Shown here: positions 1 to 12,163 of the stretch, piece after piece
Numbering within the stretch: the stretch's first letter is position 1
How the letters are laid out: every line of letters starts with the position of its first letter
Assembly (NCBI RefSeq): GCF_902859895.1
Contig: NZ_CADIKM010000001.1
Coordinates: 372,001 to 436,000, forward strand
DNA length: 64,000 bases
DNA from: Pararobbsia alpina
GTDB taxonomy: Bacteria; Pseudomonadota; Gammaproteobacteria; Burkholderiales; Burkholderiaceae
Direction: 5' to 3'
The notes under the pieces: generated by a model
Told to the model about the DNA's origin: nothing
Databases searched by the model: none
The model's input: only the letters and a program-made list of their open reading frames with translations
Made by a program: the position numbers and the translations under genes

Positions 1-680
1 TAGAAGGTGCAGGTACCGTGGCCGTGATAGGCCTGGGCCTCGGCCTCGAGCAGTTCATCGCGGCCGCACTGGCCCGTCGCGAAACGCTGGCGCGTCTTGG
101 CCTTGTCGTCGTTCGACAGCCCGCTCGTCATCGGGCCCGCCGGCACGAAGATGGTCGGCAGATGGCCGAACTGGAGCGCGCCGATCAGCAGGCCCGGCAC
201 GATCTTGTCGCAGATCCCGAGGCACAGCGCAGCGTCGAACATATTGTGTGTTAGCGCTACCGCAGTCGACATCGCAATGACTTCACGCGAGAACAGCGAG
301 AGCTCCATGCCGGCGTTGCCTTGCGTGATGCCGTCGCACATCGCGGGCACGCCGCCGGCGAATTGCGCGACGCCGCCGGCTTCGCGGGCGGCCTTCTTGA
401 TGATGTCCGGATAGCTCACGAACGGCGCATGCGCCGAGAGCATCTCGTTGTACGAGGAAACGATCGCGATGTTCGGTTCGCGGATCGCCTTGATCTTCAT
501 CTTGTCGTCGCCGGTAAGCCCGGCAAAACCGTGTGCGAGGTTCGCGCACGAGAGCGCGCCACGCGCGGGAAACTTGCCCTGCGCATCGTCGATGCGCTGC
601 AGATAGGCTGCTCGCGTCGCACGGCTGCGTTCGATCACGCGGTCGGTGACCTTCTTCAGTTGGGTATGCGGGGAAACCAT
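1..680 (-). CDS. edd: Phosphogluconate dehydratase (Edd), 5' part only
   Basis: Edd dehydrates 6-phosphogluconate to 2-keto-3-deoxy-6-phosphogluconate, the first committed step of the Entner-Doudoroff pathway, and is a cytosolic Fe-S enzyme of the IlvD/Edd family. The visible ~226 residues start with ATG at 680 and continue off the left edge. They show family blocks such as [58 protein letters not shown] and the run leading to a final GTCTF. The conserved cysteines in MCDG and GICDK are probable cluster ligands. Edd rather than IlvD is chosen because of the N-terminal alignment ([17 protein letters not shown]). The C-terminal ~60% and the usual downstream eda aldolase lie outside the window. 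Divergent from the peptidase gene at 901. Confidence 0.9.
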   Translation of the reverse strand, partial: MVSPHTQLKKVTDRVIERSRATRAAYLQRIDDAQGKFPARGALSCANLAHGFAGLTGDDKMKIKAIREPNIAIVSSYNEMLSAHAPFVSYPDIIKKAAREAGGVAQFAGGVPAMCDGITQGNAGMELSLFSREVIAMSTAVALTHNMFDAALCLGICDKIVPGLLIGALQFGHLPTIFVPAGPMTSGLSNDDKAKTRQRFATGQCGRDELLEAEAQAYHGHGTCTF

Positions 681-900
681 TGAATGTACTCCTTGCCGGC
701 CGCTTCGCCGCGATCGAATTGTTGTTTTATCAGATGTGGAGCCTGGGATTTTAACCCAAACGTTCGACACCTCCGTGTCCCGGTGCATCGAGTCTTGGCG
801 AGTGCTCATCCGGTTCGAGGGGTGTCGAGCCGGGGTCCCGTTTGACCGCCATTCCCCCCCGTATCCCGGCTTATGCGACCATGCCGGAGGTACATCCAAT

Positions 901-3228
901 GTGAGTGAACACTTTTTCATGCCGATTCTGCCCCCTGCGCTGCCCCCGAGTCTTCCCCCGAGGCTTTCCCCGACCCCGCCGTCGTCCGACGCCCCCGCTT
1001 CAGTCGGCGAAGCGCGCGACACCCCGCCGGCCTGGCCCGCCGGCGACGATCCCCATGGCTGGCTCGAACAAAGCGAGACGCCCGAGGTCGCGCAATGGGT
1101 CGCCTTGCAGAATGCGCGCACATTGCACGCCTATGCCCACGGCGAGGCCTTCGAGACGCTTGTCCAGCGCCTCGTCGACGACGCTCTGTCGCCCGACCAG
1201 CTCGTGGTGCCGACGCGACATGGCAAGTGGGCGCACGACTTCCGCCAGGACGAAGCGCACCCGCTCGGCATCTGGCGCCGCTGCGGCTGGGCGGACTGGC
1301 TCGCCGGCACACCGCACTGGCAGACGCTGCTGGACCTCGACGAACTCAGCGAAGACGAGGACGTCGACTGGTCGTGGCACGGCGCCTCGGTGCACTACCC
1401 GGATCGCGAGCGTGCGCTGCTCTTTCTTTCGCCAGGAGGAGGCGATGCGATCGTGGTCCGCGAATTCGACCTGGTCGCGCTCACCTTCGTCGACGACGGC
1501 TTCAATGTCGAGACCGACGGCAAGCATCACGCAAGCTGGATCGATCGCGACACGATCTATTTCGAGTGGGACGCGAGCGGCGGCGACCCGGCCCATCCAA
1601 GCGTCACCCAGTCGGGTTATCCGCGCGAAGTCAGGCGTTGGTCGCGCGGCACCGCACTCGAGGACGCCCCGGTGGTGTTCAGTTGCCTGCCGGGCGATAT
1701 CTCCGCATCGGCCTCGTTCGACATCGAGAGCCGTCGGCATTTCGCGATGCGCAGCATCACGTTCGAGGAAGGGACGACCAGCTGGCTCGATGGCGACACG
1801 TGGCGGCAATACGAGGTGCCGCTCGATGCGGATGTCTACACCTGGAAAAAGTGGCTCATGATCGCACCGAGCCGCGACTGGACCGTCGGCGGGGCGACGC
1901 ACCGCGGTGGCTGCCTGCTCGCGATCCCCGAGGACGCGTTCCTCGAAGGCAAGCGCAGCTTCCTGCCATTGTTCACGCCGACGGACAAGACCGCGCTCGC
2001 GGGTTTCGAAACCGGCAAGGAGTGGGCTGCGATCAGCTATAGCGACGACTTGCTGACGCGCACGCGTTTCTGGAAGCCCCCCGTGGCCGATGTCGAAATC
2101 ACGGCGTTCGAGAGCGCGTCCGCCGCCTCGGGCGCGATGGCGTTTGCCGCCGGCGCGATCAGTGCCGACGCCACGCCGGGTGCCGGCGCCTTCATCGCCG
2201 CGGCGCATGCGTCCATCGATCCCCAGGTCCACGCGTTTCGCGAGTTGCCGGTCGATGCGGACAGCGAGACTTCGGTCTGGTTCATCGACGACATGCTCGA
2301 CGACACGCTGTTCCTGATGAGCAACCACTACCTCGAACCGCCGACTCTCTGGCTCGGCGACGCGCGCGCCACGGACCTCGCCGAACGCAAGTGGATCCAG
2401 CAATTGCCCGCCTCGTTCAATGCTTCCGGCATGACCGTGATTCGCGCCAGTGCGCGTGCGCCTGACGGCACCGCCGTCCCCTATTGGGTGGTCGGCAAGC
2501 GCGAACTCATCGAAGCCGGCACTCGCCGCGCGGCGCCGTGCCTGCTCTATGGCTATGGCGGTTTCGAGATCGCGCTCGAACCTTCGTATGCGAGCACCGC
2601 CGGCATGGGCTGGCTCGAGCAGGGTGGCGTGTATGTGGTTGCGAACATCCGCGGCGGCGGCGAATACGGCCCCGAGTGGCATCGTGCCGCCCTTCGCGAG
2701 AAGCGGTCGGTCGCCTTCGACGATTTCGTTGCGGTCGCGCAGGCGCTGGTCGACCAAGGATTCACGACCGCACGGCAACTGGCGATCCAGGGCGGCAGCA
2801 ATGGCGGCCTGCTCGTCGCGGCATGCATGGTCCGGCATCCCGGCTTGTTCGGCGCGGTCATCTGCGAAGTGCCCCTGCTCGATATGCAGCGCTTTCACAC
2901 ACTGCTCGCAGGTGCCTCGTGGATCGAGGAATACGGCGATCCCGACAAGCCCGACGACGCCCGATTCCTGTCCGCTTATTCGCCCTATCACCGGGTCGCG
3001 GCGGACGTCAGCTATCCGCCGATCCTGCTGACTTCGTCCGCGGGGGACGACCGCGTCCACCCGGCGCACGCGCGCAAGATGGCCGCAAAGATGCAGGCCA
3101 TGGGGCATCCGCACGTCTGGTACTACGAGGAAACGCAGGGAGGTCACAGCGCCACGCCCGATCCACGCGATGCCGCGCGCAGTACGGCACTCGTGTACCG
3201 GTTCCTGTGGGAAACGATCGGCCGCTAA
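901..3228 (+). CDS. Prolyl oligopeptidase family (S9A) serine peptidase
   Basis: Cytosolic-looking peptidase of 775 residues with an N-terminal beta-propeller half and a C-terminal alpha/beta-hydrolase half. The catalytic triad is visible: Ser about 633 in GGSNGGLL, Asp about 716-717 in GDDRVHP and His about 749 in QGGHSA. The oxyanion-side block [13 protein letters not shown] and the [13 protein letters not shown] motif are typical of S9A. GTG at 901 is chosen because GGAGG lies ten bases upstream (886-890); ATG 919 is an alternative giving a protein six residues shorter. The first ~45 residues are proline-rich and do not look like a signal peptide. Family members hydrolyse short peptides after proline or basic residues; the substrate here cannot be read from sequence. 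Monocistronic. Confidence 0.88.
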   Translation: MSEHFFMPILPPALPPSLPPRLSPTPPSSDAPASVGEARDTPPAWPAGDDPHGWLEQSETPEVAQWVALQNARTLHAYAHGEAFETLVQRLVDDALSPDQLVVPTRHGKWAHDFRQDEAHPLGIWRRCGWADWLAGTPHWQTLLDLDELSEDEDVDWSWHGASVHYPDRERALLFLSPGGGDAIVVREFDLVALTFVDDGFNVETDGKHHASWIDRDTIYFEWDASGGDPAHPSVTQSGYPREVRRWSRGTALEDAPVVFSCLPGDISASASFDIESRRHFAMRSITFEEGTTSWLDGDTWRQYEVPLDADVYTWKKWLMIAPSRDWTVGGATHRGGCLLAIPEDAFLEGKRSFLPLFTPTDKTALAGFETGKEWAAISYSDDLLTRTRFWKPPVADVEITAFESASAASGAMAFAAGAISADATPGAGAFIAAAHASIDPQVHAFRELPVDADSETSVWFIDDMLDDTLFLMSNHYLEPPTLWLGDARATDLAERKWIQQLPASFNASGMTVIRASARAPDGTAVPYWVVGKRELIEAGTRRAAPCLLYGYGGFEIALEPSYASTAGMGWLEQGGVYVVANIRGGGEYGPEWHRAALREKRSVAFDDFVAVAQALVDQGFTTARQLAIQGGSNGGLLVAACMVRHPGLFGAVICEVPLLDMQRFHTLLAGASWIEEYGDPDKPDDARFLSAYSPYHRVAADVSYPPILLTSSAGDDRVHPAHARKMAAKMQAMGHPHVWYYEETQGGHSATPDPRDAARSTALVYRFLWETIGR

Positions 3229-3281
3229 TCGACTGTGACCGGGCTCGTGCAACCGCTTCAACAGCGGATGCACGCCGTCGT

Positions 3282-5069
3282 TCAGCCCGCCAGGGCGGAC
3301 ACCGCCCGACCGCCCCAGCTGGCGGGCGCCACATGGCTTCGCGGCCCCGTCTTCTGGGTGCCCTGGGCGTGAGTCAGGAAGCCGGCCACGCCCTTGTCGC
3401 CCGTCGCCATCGGCATGATCTTGAACCCGCTCTTTTTCATATAGTTGACCGAGTAGTATTTCAGGCGGCTGAAGTAGTCACCTCCGATGTCGAACTCCTT
3501 GCGGCCACGGTGCAAGGTGGTCGACTGCGCGCCGTTGGTATCGAACAGCTCGATCATCGTCCATAGGCTGCCGCCGAGTCCCGCGTTGAGCGTCAGCATC
3601 GGGATCAGCGGGCTGGCGTTGCAGCCCTCCCGGAAGAAGTCGGCGAACTTCTTGTCGTTCGTGATCAGGGAGCCTGGCTCGGTGTTGGGTTGACGGACCC
3701 CGTCGACCAGGGTCGAGCGCTTCACCTCGTCTTCGTAGTATTTGCGCGCTTGCTCGAGGAAACGCTCGATGGCGAACTGTTCGGCCAGGCGGCTGAAAAG
3801 CTTGACCAGCCACTCGACGGCCGATATCACCGCCGACACCAGGCTGCCGAGGCCGGGCAGGAACACGCTCAGGGCCACGCTGCTCGCACCCTTCAGTATC
3901 GCGCCCAATCCGCCGCAGACGCCCAAAGTCATCTCGTGCTCGATCGAATTGGCGATCTCTTCCGGGTGGCCGGACCGGATGCGAATGTGGCGGCGATCGT
4001 TCCACGAAGCGATGCGAGTGCAGGCCTCGCTGATCGTGCGCACCACGCCCGTGCCGATGTCGACGGCACCGCTGAGGAAGGGCACGGCATTCTTCATGAT
4101 GAGGTCTATCGCTATGACGACGCCCTTCTTGAGGAGCATGCCCAGTTTCTCCGCGATCGACAGGTCGTAGCGTGCCCGCCAGGCGGTCATCAGTATCTGG
4201 CTCAGCTTGTCGAACGCCTTCTTCAGCTTCTCCCACAGCACGAATCCGGCATCCCCCACCGCGGCGAGCGCCGTCGCCGGCACTGCAACAGCCGCGGCAC
4301 CCACGTAGGCTACGGCGCCGAGGTATTTGTTCTTGTTCCACTGCGTCGACAGGCCGAGCGAGGCTATCCTTAGCGCGGTCGCGGTGAGGGGCAGGGCGTT
4401 GGCGACAGTGCTCTCGAAAGAGACCGCCGGCGCGGGGGCAGCGGCGGGCTTCGTCGCCGCGGCGACCGCCGACTCGATGCCGTCCTTCCCTAGCGCATCC
4501 ACCGCCTTGGCGCCCATCCACGCGAGCCGAGGTGCCGAAACACCCTGGCCTTTCACGGTCAGGGCAGCACGCGTCCCTTTCGTGGCGCTACCGAGTTCGT
4601 TGAAATGGGTGGTCACGCCAGCGCCGATCGCTCCGCCTATCAGGCCGGCGCCCTCGATGGCCATTCCCACGGGGTCCATCTCGAGCCTGACGTTGCCCAG
4701 CAAGTACAGCACGCCGTAACGGGCATGCGGAATCTCCACGTCACGGATGTTGGCTGCCACCTTTTTGTCGAGTGCCGCCGCCGCCGCCGGACTCAAGGCC
4801 CCGGAGTACGTCGTGTTGTGGAGATACTCCAGCAAGCCACCGCTGACGGCGTTGCGGTCGCATTTGTTCCACGAACCGCCATGCGCCTTGCGGTACGCGC
4901 TCAGTTGCGCATAGAGCGCCTTTCTGTTCTCTTCCGAGCGGGTGGAATAATAGTCGTCGTAGGCCTTGTCCAAGGCCAGCGTGGTGCCGCTCCGACTGCT
5001 CAGCCTCAGCGAGGTGCGCTTTCTGAATTCGGCGGGCGTGACGATCGCCAGCAATCCTGGACTGCCCAT
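3282..5069 (-). CDS. Unrecognised 595-residue Ala/Gly-rich protein with hydrophobic segments
   Basis: I do not recognise a family with certainty. The first ~110 residues are polar and helical (LDKAYDDYYSTRSEENRKA, then an AHGGSWNKCDRN motif). Residues roughly 150-175, 270-300, 345-370 and 405-445 are hydrophobic Gly/Ala/Val-rich stretches (for example MAIEGAGLIGGAIGAGV, VAYVGAAAVAVPATALAAVG, LPGLGSLVSAVISAVEWLV) separated by amphipathic Lys-rich helices. The last ~100 residues are polar. There is no N-terminal signal peptide. ATG 5069 is preceded by AAGGA on the minus strand. Such architecture recalls pore-forming or membrane-acting effectors delivered by secretion systems, but no PAAR, VgrG, immunity gene or secretion gene is adjacent, so this is only a guess. 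It stands alone behind hemJ, and its composition does not differ strikingly from its neighbours. Confidence 0.7.
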   Translation of the reverse strand: MGSPGLLAIVTPAEFRKRTSLRLSSRSGTTLALDKAYDDYYSTRSEENRKALYAQLSAYRKAHGGSWNKCDRNAVSGGLLEYLHNTTYSGALSPAAAAALDKKVAANIRDVEIPHARYGVLYLLGNVRLEMDPVGMAIEGAGLIGGAIGAGVTTHFNELGSATKGTRAALTVKGQGVSAPRLAWMGAKAVDALGKDGIESAVAAATKPAAAPAPAVSFESTVANALPLTATALRIASLGLSTQWNKNKYLGAVAYVGAAAVAVPATALAAVGDAGFVLWEKLKKAFDKLSQILMTAWRARYDLSIAEKLGMLLKKGVVIAIDLIMKNAVPFLSGAVDIGTGVVRTISEACTRIASWNDRRHIRIRSGHPEEIANSIEHEMTLGVCGGLGAILKGASSVALSVFLPGLGSLVSAVISAVEWLVKLFSRLAEQFAIERFLEQARKYYEDEVKRSTLVDGVRQPNTEPGSLITNDKKFADFFREGCNASPLIPMLTLNAGLGGSLWTMIELFDTNGAQSTTLHRGRKEFDIGGDYFSRLKYYSVNYMKKSGFKIMPMATGDKGVAGFLTHAQGTQKTGPRSHVAPASWGGRAVSALAG

Positions 5070-5139
5070 GGTAGGTCCTTGTGAGGAATTTCGAGTTGAC
5101 TCGGAAAACGACCAGGACCCTGTGCACCCGCCAAGACAA

Positions 5140-5209
5140 AGCTGCGCGGCAAAAGCAGCGCGACAAAGACCGCACTACAAAGACCGCACTACAAGGACAG
5201 CACGACAAG
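5140..5209. repeat. Five 14-bp degenerate tandem repeats
   Basis: Units start at 5140, 5154, 5168, 5182 and 5196. The two central units (gaccgcactacaaa and gaccgcactacaag) are nearly identical; the outer ones drift. They lie in the predicted 5' leader of the orphan minus-strand gene. Confidence 0.8.
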
Positions 5210-5239
5210 GAGGCTGAGATGCCGCAACTGGTACATTTT

Positions 5240-5254
5240 GTTACAAAGTGTAAC
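5240..5254. promoter_or_regulatory. Palindrome GTTACA-AAG-TGTAAC, candidate operator
   Basis: A perfect 6-bp inverted repeat with a 3-bp spacer overlaps the predicted -10 region of the minus-strand orphan gene. Its position suggests a repressor or activator site, but I cannot assign a regulator. Confidence 0.4.
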
Positions 5255-5373
5255 CGGCAGCGGCGAAACTTCGCAAGCAATTCGAAACGCGCAGTCGAGC
5301 TATTTTTCGCCCCTGAGGTTAATACGCACAGCCATGGCGTCCTTTCTGCTCTGCGCCCCGAGAGCTCCCGCGC

Positions 5374-5790
5374 TCAGAACGGCTTGACCACCACGAGCAT
5401 CACGACCGCGAGCAGGCCGAGCACCGGCAGTTCGTTGAAGAACCGGTACCAGCGGTGCGGACGCATGTTCTCGCCGCGTTCAAAGCGTTTGAGCAGGCGG
5501 CCACAGGCGATGTGATAGGCGATCAGCAGGACCACGATGCTGAGTTTCGCGTCCATCCACCCCTGCTTCTGCCCGATGCCATAGCCGACATATAGCCAGA
5601 GCCCGAATGCGAGCGCCGGCACCGCCAGGATGGTCATGAAGCGGAACAGCTTGCGCGCCATCAGGAGCAGCCGGGCGATCGCCGCGGGCTCCGTCTCCAT
5701 GGCAAGATTCACGAAAATTCGCGGCAGATAGAACAGACCGGCAAACCACGAAGCGACAAAAACGATGTGCAGCGCCTTGATCCAGAGCAT
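5374..5790 (-). CDS. hemJ: HemJ/CopD-family membrane protein (protoporphyrinogen oxidase type)
   Basis: A 138-residue integral membrane protein of the UPF0093/HemJ family, which oxidises protoporphyrinogen IX to protoporphyrin IX in many bacteria lacking HemG and HemY. The N-terminus MLWIKALHIVFVASWFAG contains the conserved histidine (residue 8) and the WFAGLFYLPR motif; four hydrophobic segments are visible (residues about 4-27, 50-72, 80-98, 118-137). Length fits the family (~140). It starts 12 bases after the proA stop and is the last gene of the leuS-lptE-holA-proA-hemJ run. The HemJ role is family knowledge; the protein could also be annotated simply as CopD-like. Confidence 0.75.
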   Translation of the reverse strand: MLWIKALHIVFVASWFAGLFYLPRIFVNLAMETEPAAIARLLLMARKLFRFMTILAVPALAFGLWLYVGYGIGQKQGWMDAKLSIVVLLIAYHIACGRLLKRFERGENMRPHRWYRFFNELPVLGLLAVVMLVVVKPF

Positions 5791-5802
5791 CGCGCGCGCC
5801 GC

Positions 5803-7134
5803 CTATTGCCGGACTTCGCCGTGCCCGAGCACAACGTATTTGAGCGAGGTCAGGCCGTCGAGCCCGACCGGCCCGCGTGCATGAAGCTTGTCGTTCGAGA
5901 TGCCGATCTCCGCACCGAGACCGAACTCGAAACCATCGGCGAGGCGCGTCGATGCGTTGACCATCACGCTGGCCGAATCGACTTCGCGCAGGAAGCGCAT
6001 CGCGCGGTCGTGATCTTCGGTGACGATCGAATCGGTATGGGCCGAACCGTACTGGTTGATATGGTCGATCGCCTCGTCGAGACCGTCGACGACCTTGACG
6101 GCGAGAATCGGCGCGAGATATTCGGTCGACCAGTCTTCGGGCGTCGCCTCGACGACGCGCTCGATGCCCGCGGCCTGCAGGATCGCCTTGCTCGCCGGAT
6201 CGGCGCGCAGCTCGACCTGCTTTTCGGCAAACCGCCTACCGAGCACAGGCAGTGCACGCTCCGCGATGCCGCGTGCGACGAGCAGCGTCTCCATCGTGTT
6301 ACAGGTGCCGTAGCGATGAGTCTTGGCGTTGTCGGTGATCGTCAGAGCCTTGTCGAGATCCGCGCGATCGTCGACGTAGACATGGCAGATGCCGTCGAGG
6401 TGCTTGATCATCGGGACCCGCGCATCGGCCATGAGCCGGGCGATCAGGCTCTTGCCGCCACGCGGCACGATCACGTCGACGTAGCCGGTCATCGTGATCA
6501 GCTTGCCGACGGCCGCACGGTCGGTCGTCTCGACGACCTGCACGACATCGGCGGGCAAGCCGGCCGCGGCGAGACCTTCGCCAATCGCGCGCGCAAGCGC
6601 GGTATTGCTTTCGATGGCTTCCGAGCCGCCGCGCAGGATCGTCGCATTGCCGGACTTCAGGCACAGCGCGGCCGCATCGATCGTCACGTTCGGGCGCGAC
6701 TCGTAGATGATGCCGATCACGCCGAGCGGCACGCGCATCTGGCCGACCTGGATGCCGGTCGGACGGAACTTGAGGTTGCCGATCTCGCCGACGGGATCGG
6801 GCAAGGCCGCCACCTGATGAAGGCCCTCGATCATACTTTTGAGCGCCTTGTCCGACAGCGTCAGGCGATCGATGAAAGCGGGATCCTGGCCGTTCGCGCG
6901 CGCGCGTTCGACGTCACGCGCATTGGCTTCGCGCAGGGCCGGCGCATCGCGTTCGATGGCTTTGGCGATCGCCACCAGCGCGGCATTCTTGACGGCCGTA
7001 CCGGCACGCGCGATCGCGCGGGACGCGGCCCGTGCACGGCGGCCGAGCGCATCCATGTATTCGTCGACATCGCCCGTCGCGGATTCGCGCGCCGATACTT
7101 GTTCGTTCACACCCATCTTCACACCCATATTCAC
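5803..7134 (-). CDS. proA: Glutamate-5-semialdehyde dehydrogenase (gamma-glutamyl phosphate reductase)
   Basis: ProA reduces gamma-glutamyl phosphate to glutamate-5-semialdehyde with NADPH, the second step of proline synthesis. The 443-residue protein belongs to the aldehyde dehydrogenase superfamily. The catalytic cysteine is seen in [12 protein letters not shown], and [29 protein letters not shown] and [21 protein letters not shown] are diagnostic blocks. The N-terminus contains a short repeated MGV motif ([12 protein letters not shown]), so the true start could be ATG 7134 or the in-frame ATG at 7116; the conserved part begins near [12 protein letters not shown]. It lies between holA and hemJ in the same minus-strand run; proB is not in the window. 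Confidence 0.96.
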   Translation of the reverse strand: MNMGVKMGVNEQVSARESATGDVDEYMDALGRRARAASRAIARAGTAVKNAALVAIAKAIERDAPALREANARDVERARANGQDPAFIDRLTLSDKALKSMIEGLHQVAALPDPVGEIGNLKFRPTGIQVGQMRVPLGVIGIIYESRPNVTIDAAALCLKSGNATILRGGSEAIESNTALARAIGEGLAAAGLPADVVQVVETTDRAAVGKLITMTGYVDVIVPRGGKSLIARLMADARVPMIKHLDGICHVYVDDRADLDKALTITDNAKTHRYGTCNTMETLLVARGIAERALPVLGRRFAEKQVELRADPASKAILQAAGIERVVEATPEDWSTEYLAPILAVKVVDGLDEAIDHINQYGSAHTDSIVTEDHDRAMRFLREVDSASVMVNASTRLADGFEFGLGAEIGISNDKLHARGPVGLDGLTSLKYVVLGHGEVRQ

Positions 7135-7176
7135 CCGGCAGCCGGTGCCGCCGGTTGGTTGATTCTATGCCGTTTT

Positions 7177-8259
7177 CTATGCCGTTCGCGCTGGCGCCGT
7201 CATGGCCGTCATGGCGAGTTCAAAGAGGCCCGCCCAGGGATCGGCCGGCGGCAGCTCGCCCGCGATCGCCGCTCCGCGTCGCGTGCCTCCGATGCCGCTG
7301 AGCCCCTTGACCTGGCGGTCGAGTCGGGCCGCAAGCTCGAGGCCGCGTTCGAGCGCGGCTTCGCTGACACGCGACAGCGCCGGCCCGATCAGCCGCTCGC
7401 GCGGCCCCCAGACCCGGTTCTCGCGCAACAGGGTCGCGAGCGGCTTGCCGGCCGCGATTCCCCGCTTGACCCGCAGCAGCGTACGGACTTCCTCGGTCAA
7501 CGCCCAAAGCACGAGGACCGCGGCTTCGCCTTCACCCTTGAGACCGTCGAGCATGCGCGCGGTGCGCCCGACATCACCCGCCAGTACGGCCTCGTTGAGC
7601 TTGAAGACGTCATAGCGCGCGACATTGAGCACCGCATCCTGCACCGATTCGAGATCGAGCACGCCGGCCGGGTGCAGCAGCGCGAGCTTCTGGATTTCCT
7701 GATACGCGGCGAGCAGATTGCCTTCGACACGCTCGGCAATGAATTCGAGCGCCCGACGCCCCGCTTCACCGGGCGCGAGCTTCTGCCCTTGCGCGGCGAG
7801 CCGCTGGCCGATCCAGCCCGGCAGTTGCGCCCGCTCGACTTTGTCGATCTTGATCGCGATGCCCTCGTTGAGCAGCATGCCGAACCAGCTCGTCTTCTGC
7901 GTCGCGGCGTCGAGTCTCGGCAAGCTGATCAGCGTGAGCACATCGTCGCCGGCCATTTTCGCGAGTTGCTGGAGCGCCTCGGCGCCGTCCTTGCCTGGTT
8001 TGCCGGTCGGGATGCGCAACTCGACAAGCTGGCGATCACCGAACAGGGACATCGACTGGCTAGCACCGAGCAGCGTGCTCCAGTCGAAACCCCGCTCGGC
8101 GGTGAACACATTGCGTTCGGTGAAGCCCGCCGCGCGCCCGGCCGCGCGCAGGGCGTCGAGCGTCTCCTGCACGAGCAGCGGCTCGTCGCCATAGACGGTA
8201 TAGAGCCGACCCAGGCCCTTCGCCAGATGGCCGCTGAGCGAATCCGCGCGCAGTTGCAT
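7177..8259 (-). CDS. holA: DNA polymerase III delta subunit
   Basis: HolA is the delta subunit of the clamp-loader complex that opens the beta sliding clamp. The 360-residue protein begins MQLRADSLSGHLAKGLGRLYTVYGDEPLLVQETLDALR, the usual delta N-terminus, followed by the SMSLFGDRQLVELR strand that contacts the clamp and the three-domain AAA-type fold. Length matches the family (~340-360). It starts 12 bases after the lptE stop, an arrangement shared with many beta- and gammaproteobacteria (leuS-lptE-holA). Essential replication gene, expected to be constitutive. Confidence 0.94.
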   Translation of the reverse strand: MQLRADSLSGHLAKGLGRLYTVYGDEPLLVQETLDALRAAGRAAGFTERNVFTAERGFDWSTLLGASQSMSLFGDRQLVELRIPTGKPGKDGAEALQQLAKMAGDDVLTLISLPRLDAATQKTSWFGMLLNEGIAIKIDKVERAQLPGWIGQRLAAQGQKLAPGEAGRRALEFIAERVEGNLLAAYQEIQKLALLHPAGVLDLESVQDAVLNVARYDVFKLNEAVLAGDVGRTARMLDGLKGEGEAAVLVLWALTEEVRTLLRVKRGIAAGKPLATLLRENRVWGPRERLIGPALSRVSEAALERGLELAARLDRQVKGLSGIGGTRRGAAIAGELPPADPWAGLFELAMTAMTAPARTA

Positions 8260-8271
8260 CGATGTCCCCGC

Positions 8272-8832
8272 TCAGAGCGGCGGCGTCGGCAGCGGCGCCC
8301 TGCGATTGATCGCCGGCACGGCGGGCTCCTCGCCCGGCTCCAGGGTATGCACGACCGCGAGCCGGCGCATCAGCTGATCGACCGCGTCGTGCTCCATATC
8401 GCGATAGAGCAGGTCCGCTTCGGCCTGCTTGGCGAGCGCGAACTCGTTGTTGTAGGTCATCGAACGGTTCAGCGAGATATTCGACGCCGGAATCAGGACC
8501 GTGCCGTTCCTCCCGGTCAACTGGTAGGCCACGGTGAGATCGAGCTCATATTCCTCCACGATGCCCTCGGCATTCAGGCTCAGCGTGGCCTGGCCGCGAC
8601 CTTCCGTGATCGACAGCACGGCATCCGCATCCTTCGCCTCTTTCGCGTCCTTCAGGATTTTCGTGTCGGTGCCCGCCTCGATCTTGCGCTTGAGCAGTGC
8701 CGTCATTTCACGGCTGCCGGTCGACGAGATGTAGAGCTTCTTGAACGGGTAGTCCGCATGCCCCTGCAACTGGAAACCGCAAGCGGACAGCACGCACGCG
8801 GCGACTACCGCGGAAAACATTAGCCGGATCAC
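8272..8832 (-). CDS. lptE: LPS-assembly lipoprotein LptE
   Basis: LptE is the outer-membrane lipoprotein that plugs LptD and helps place lipopolysaccharide at the cell surface. The protein (186 residues from GTG 8832) has a short signal sequence ending in the lipobox LSAC, followed by GFQLQGHADYPFKKLYI, the conserved LptE start of the mature protein. GTG 8832 is preferred because GAGGGAG lies just upstream on the minus strand; the in-frame ATG at 8850 would overlap the leuS stop and add six residues. The C-terminal ~25 residues are Pro-rich. Located between leuS and holA as in many proteobacteria. Confidence 0.9.
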   Translation of the reverse strand: MIRLMFSAVVAACVLSACGFQLQGHADYPFKKLYISSTGSREMTALLKRKIEAGTDTKILKDAKEAKDADAVLSITEGRGQATLSLNAEGIVEEYELDLTVAYQLTGRNGTVLIPASNISLNRSMTYNNEFALAKQAEADLLYRDMEHDAVDQLMRRLAVVHTLEPGEEPAVPAINRRAPLPTPPL

Positions 8833-8846
8833 GCTCGCTCCCTCAA

Positions 8847-11570
<2,724 letters not shown>

Positions 11571-12149
11571 CTATTGCCTGGGTATCGCGCCGGATGCGGC
11601 CGCCGGTGTTGCCGCCGGTGTTGCCGCCGGTGTTGCCGCCGGTGTTGCCGCGGATGGTGCCACGGGTGCTGCCGGCGCGGCGGGTGTGACGGATGCGGCC
11701 GCCCCGGCTCCCCCGCCTTCGTCCTCTTTTTGATCGACGTCGGGCAGCGTCACGAAGCCGATGCGCGAGAGCCCCGCACGCTGGGCATCGGCCATGACGC
11801 GGGCGATCGTCTCATAGCGCGTCGCGCGATCGGCGCGCAAATGGATCTCAGGCACGGATGCCTGCTTGCCCGCCGCGGCGAAACGGCTGCGCAACTGGGC
11901 CTCGCTGAGCGGGTCGCGGTTCCAGAACAGCTGGCCGCTCGCGTCGATCGACAGGGCAACCGTCTGCGCGGTGTCGGGCGCCGAGGCCGCCGTCGCGCGC
12001 GGCAGGTCGAGCTTGACCGCGTGCGTGAGCAGCGGCGCCGTGATGATGAAGATCACGAGCAGCACCAGCATCACGTCGATCAGCGGGGTCATATTGATAT
12101 CGGACATGGGCGCGCTGCGCTCGTCCTGACCGAAACTGCCAAATGCCAT
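11571..12149 (-). CDS. exbD: ExbD/TolR-family biopolymer transport protein
   Basis: ExbD works with ExbB and TonB to pass proton-motive force to outer-membrane receptors. The 192-residue protein has the canonical N-terminus with one transmembrane helix containing the essential Asp (MSDINMTPLIDVMLVLLVIF) and a periplasmic domain. It ends in an unusual ~35-residue tail rich in Ala/Pro/Thr, encoded partly by four perfect 12-bp repeats at 11599-11646. It begins 14 bases after the exbB stop. TolR is possible, but the exbB partner and absence of tolA/tolB favour ExbD. No tonB is adjacent. Confidence 0.88.
   Translation of the reverse strand: MAFGSFGQDERSAPMSDINMTPLIDVMLVLLVIFIITAPLLTHAVKLDLPRATAASAPDTAQTVALSIDASGQLFWNRDPLSEAQLRSRFAAAGKQASVPEIHLRADRATRYETIARVMADAQRAGLSRIGFVTLPDVDQKEDEGGGAGAAASVTPAAPAAPVAPSAATPAATPAATPAATPAAASGAIPRQ
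11599..11646. repeat. Four perfect 12-bp repeats in exbD
   Basis: The unit gccgccggtgtt is repeated four times head-to-tail and encodes Thr-Pro-Ala-Ala steps in the ExbD tail. Copy-number changes keep the frame. Confidence 0.9.
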
Positions 12150-12163
12150 CGCCAGGCCTCCGT

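Larger units (their letters stand above)
5070..5373. other. Intergenic leader between hemJ and the orphan gene
   Basis: This 304-base stretch is downstream of hemJ and upstream of the orphan gene at 5069 (both minus). It contains five degenerate 14-bp tandem repeats (5140-5209) and a perfect inverted repeat (5240-5254). On the minus strand a TTGCGA box followed after about 18 bases by TACACT overlaps that palindrome and is a plausible promoter for the orphan gene, leaving an unusually long leader of about 160-170 nt that holds the repeats. No coding sequence is supported here. Confidence 0.5.

Noticed and set aside
1000-3273. Long open frame on the minus strand (757 codons) opposite the prolyl oligopeptidase gene
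   Set aside because: Its translation is Arg-rich without domains, and the plus strand has a complete catalytic triad; it is a shadow of G/C third-position bias.
5140-5209. Possible CRISPR-like array
   Set aside because: Units are 14 bp, degenerate and head-to-tail without spacers, and no cas genes are near.
5767-8823. 1018-codon plus-strand frame
   Set aside because: It is antisense to proA, holA and lptE, all clearly real; composition is Arg/Asp/His-rich shadow sequence.
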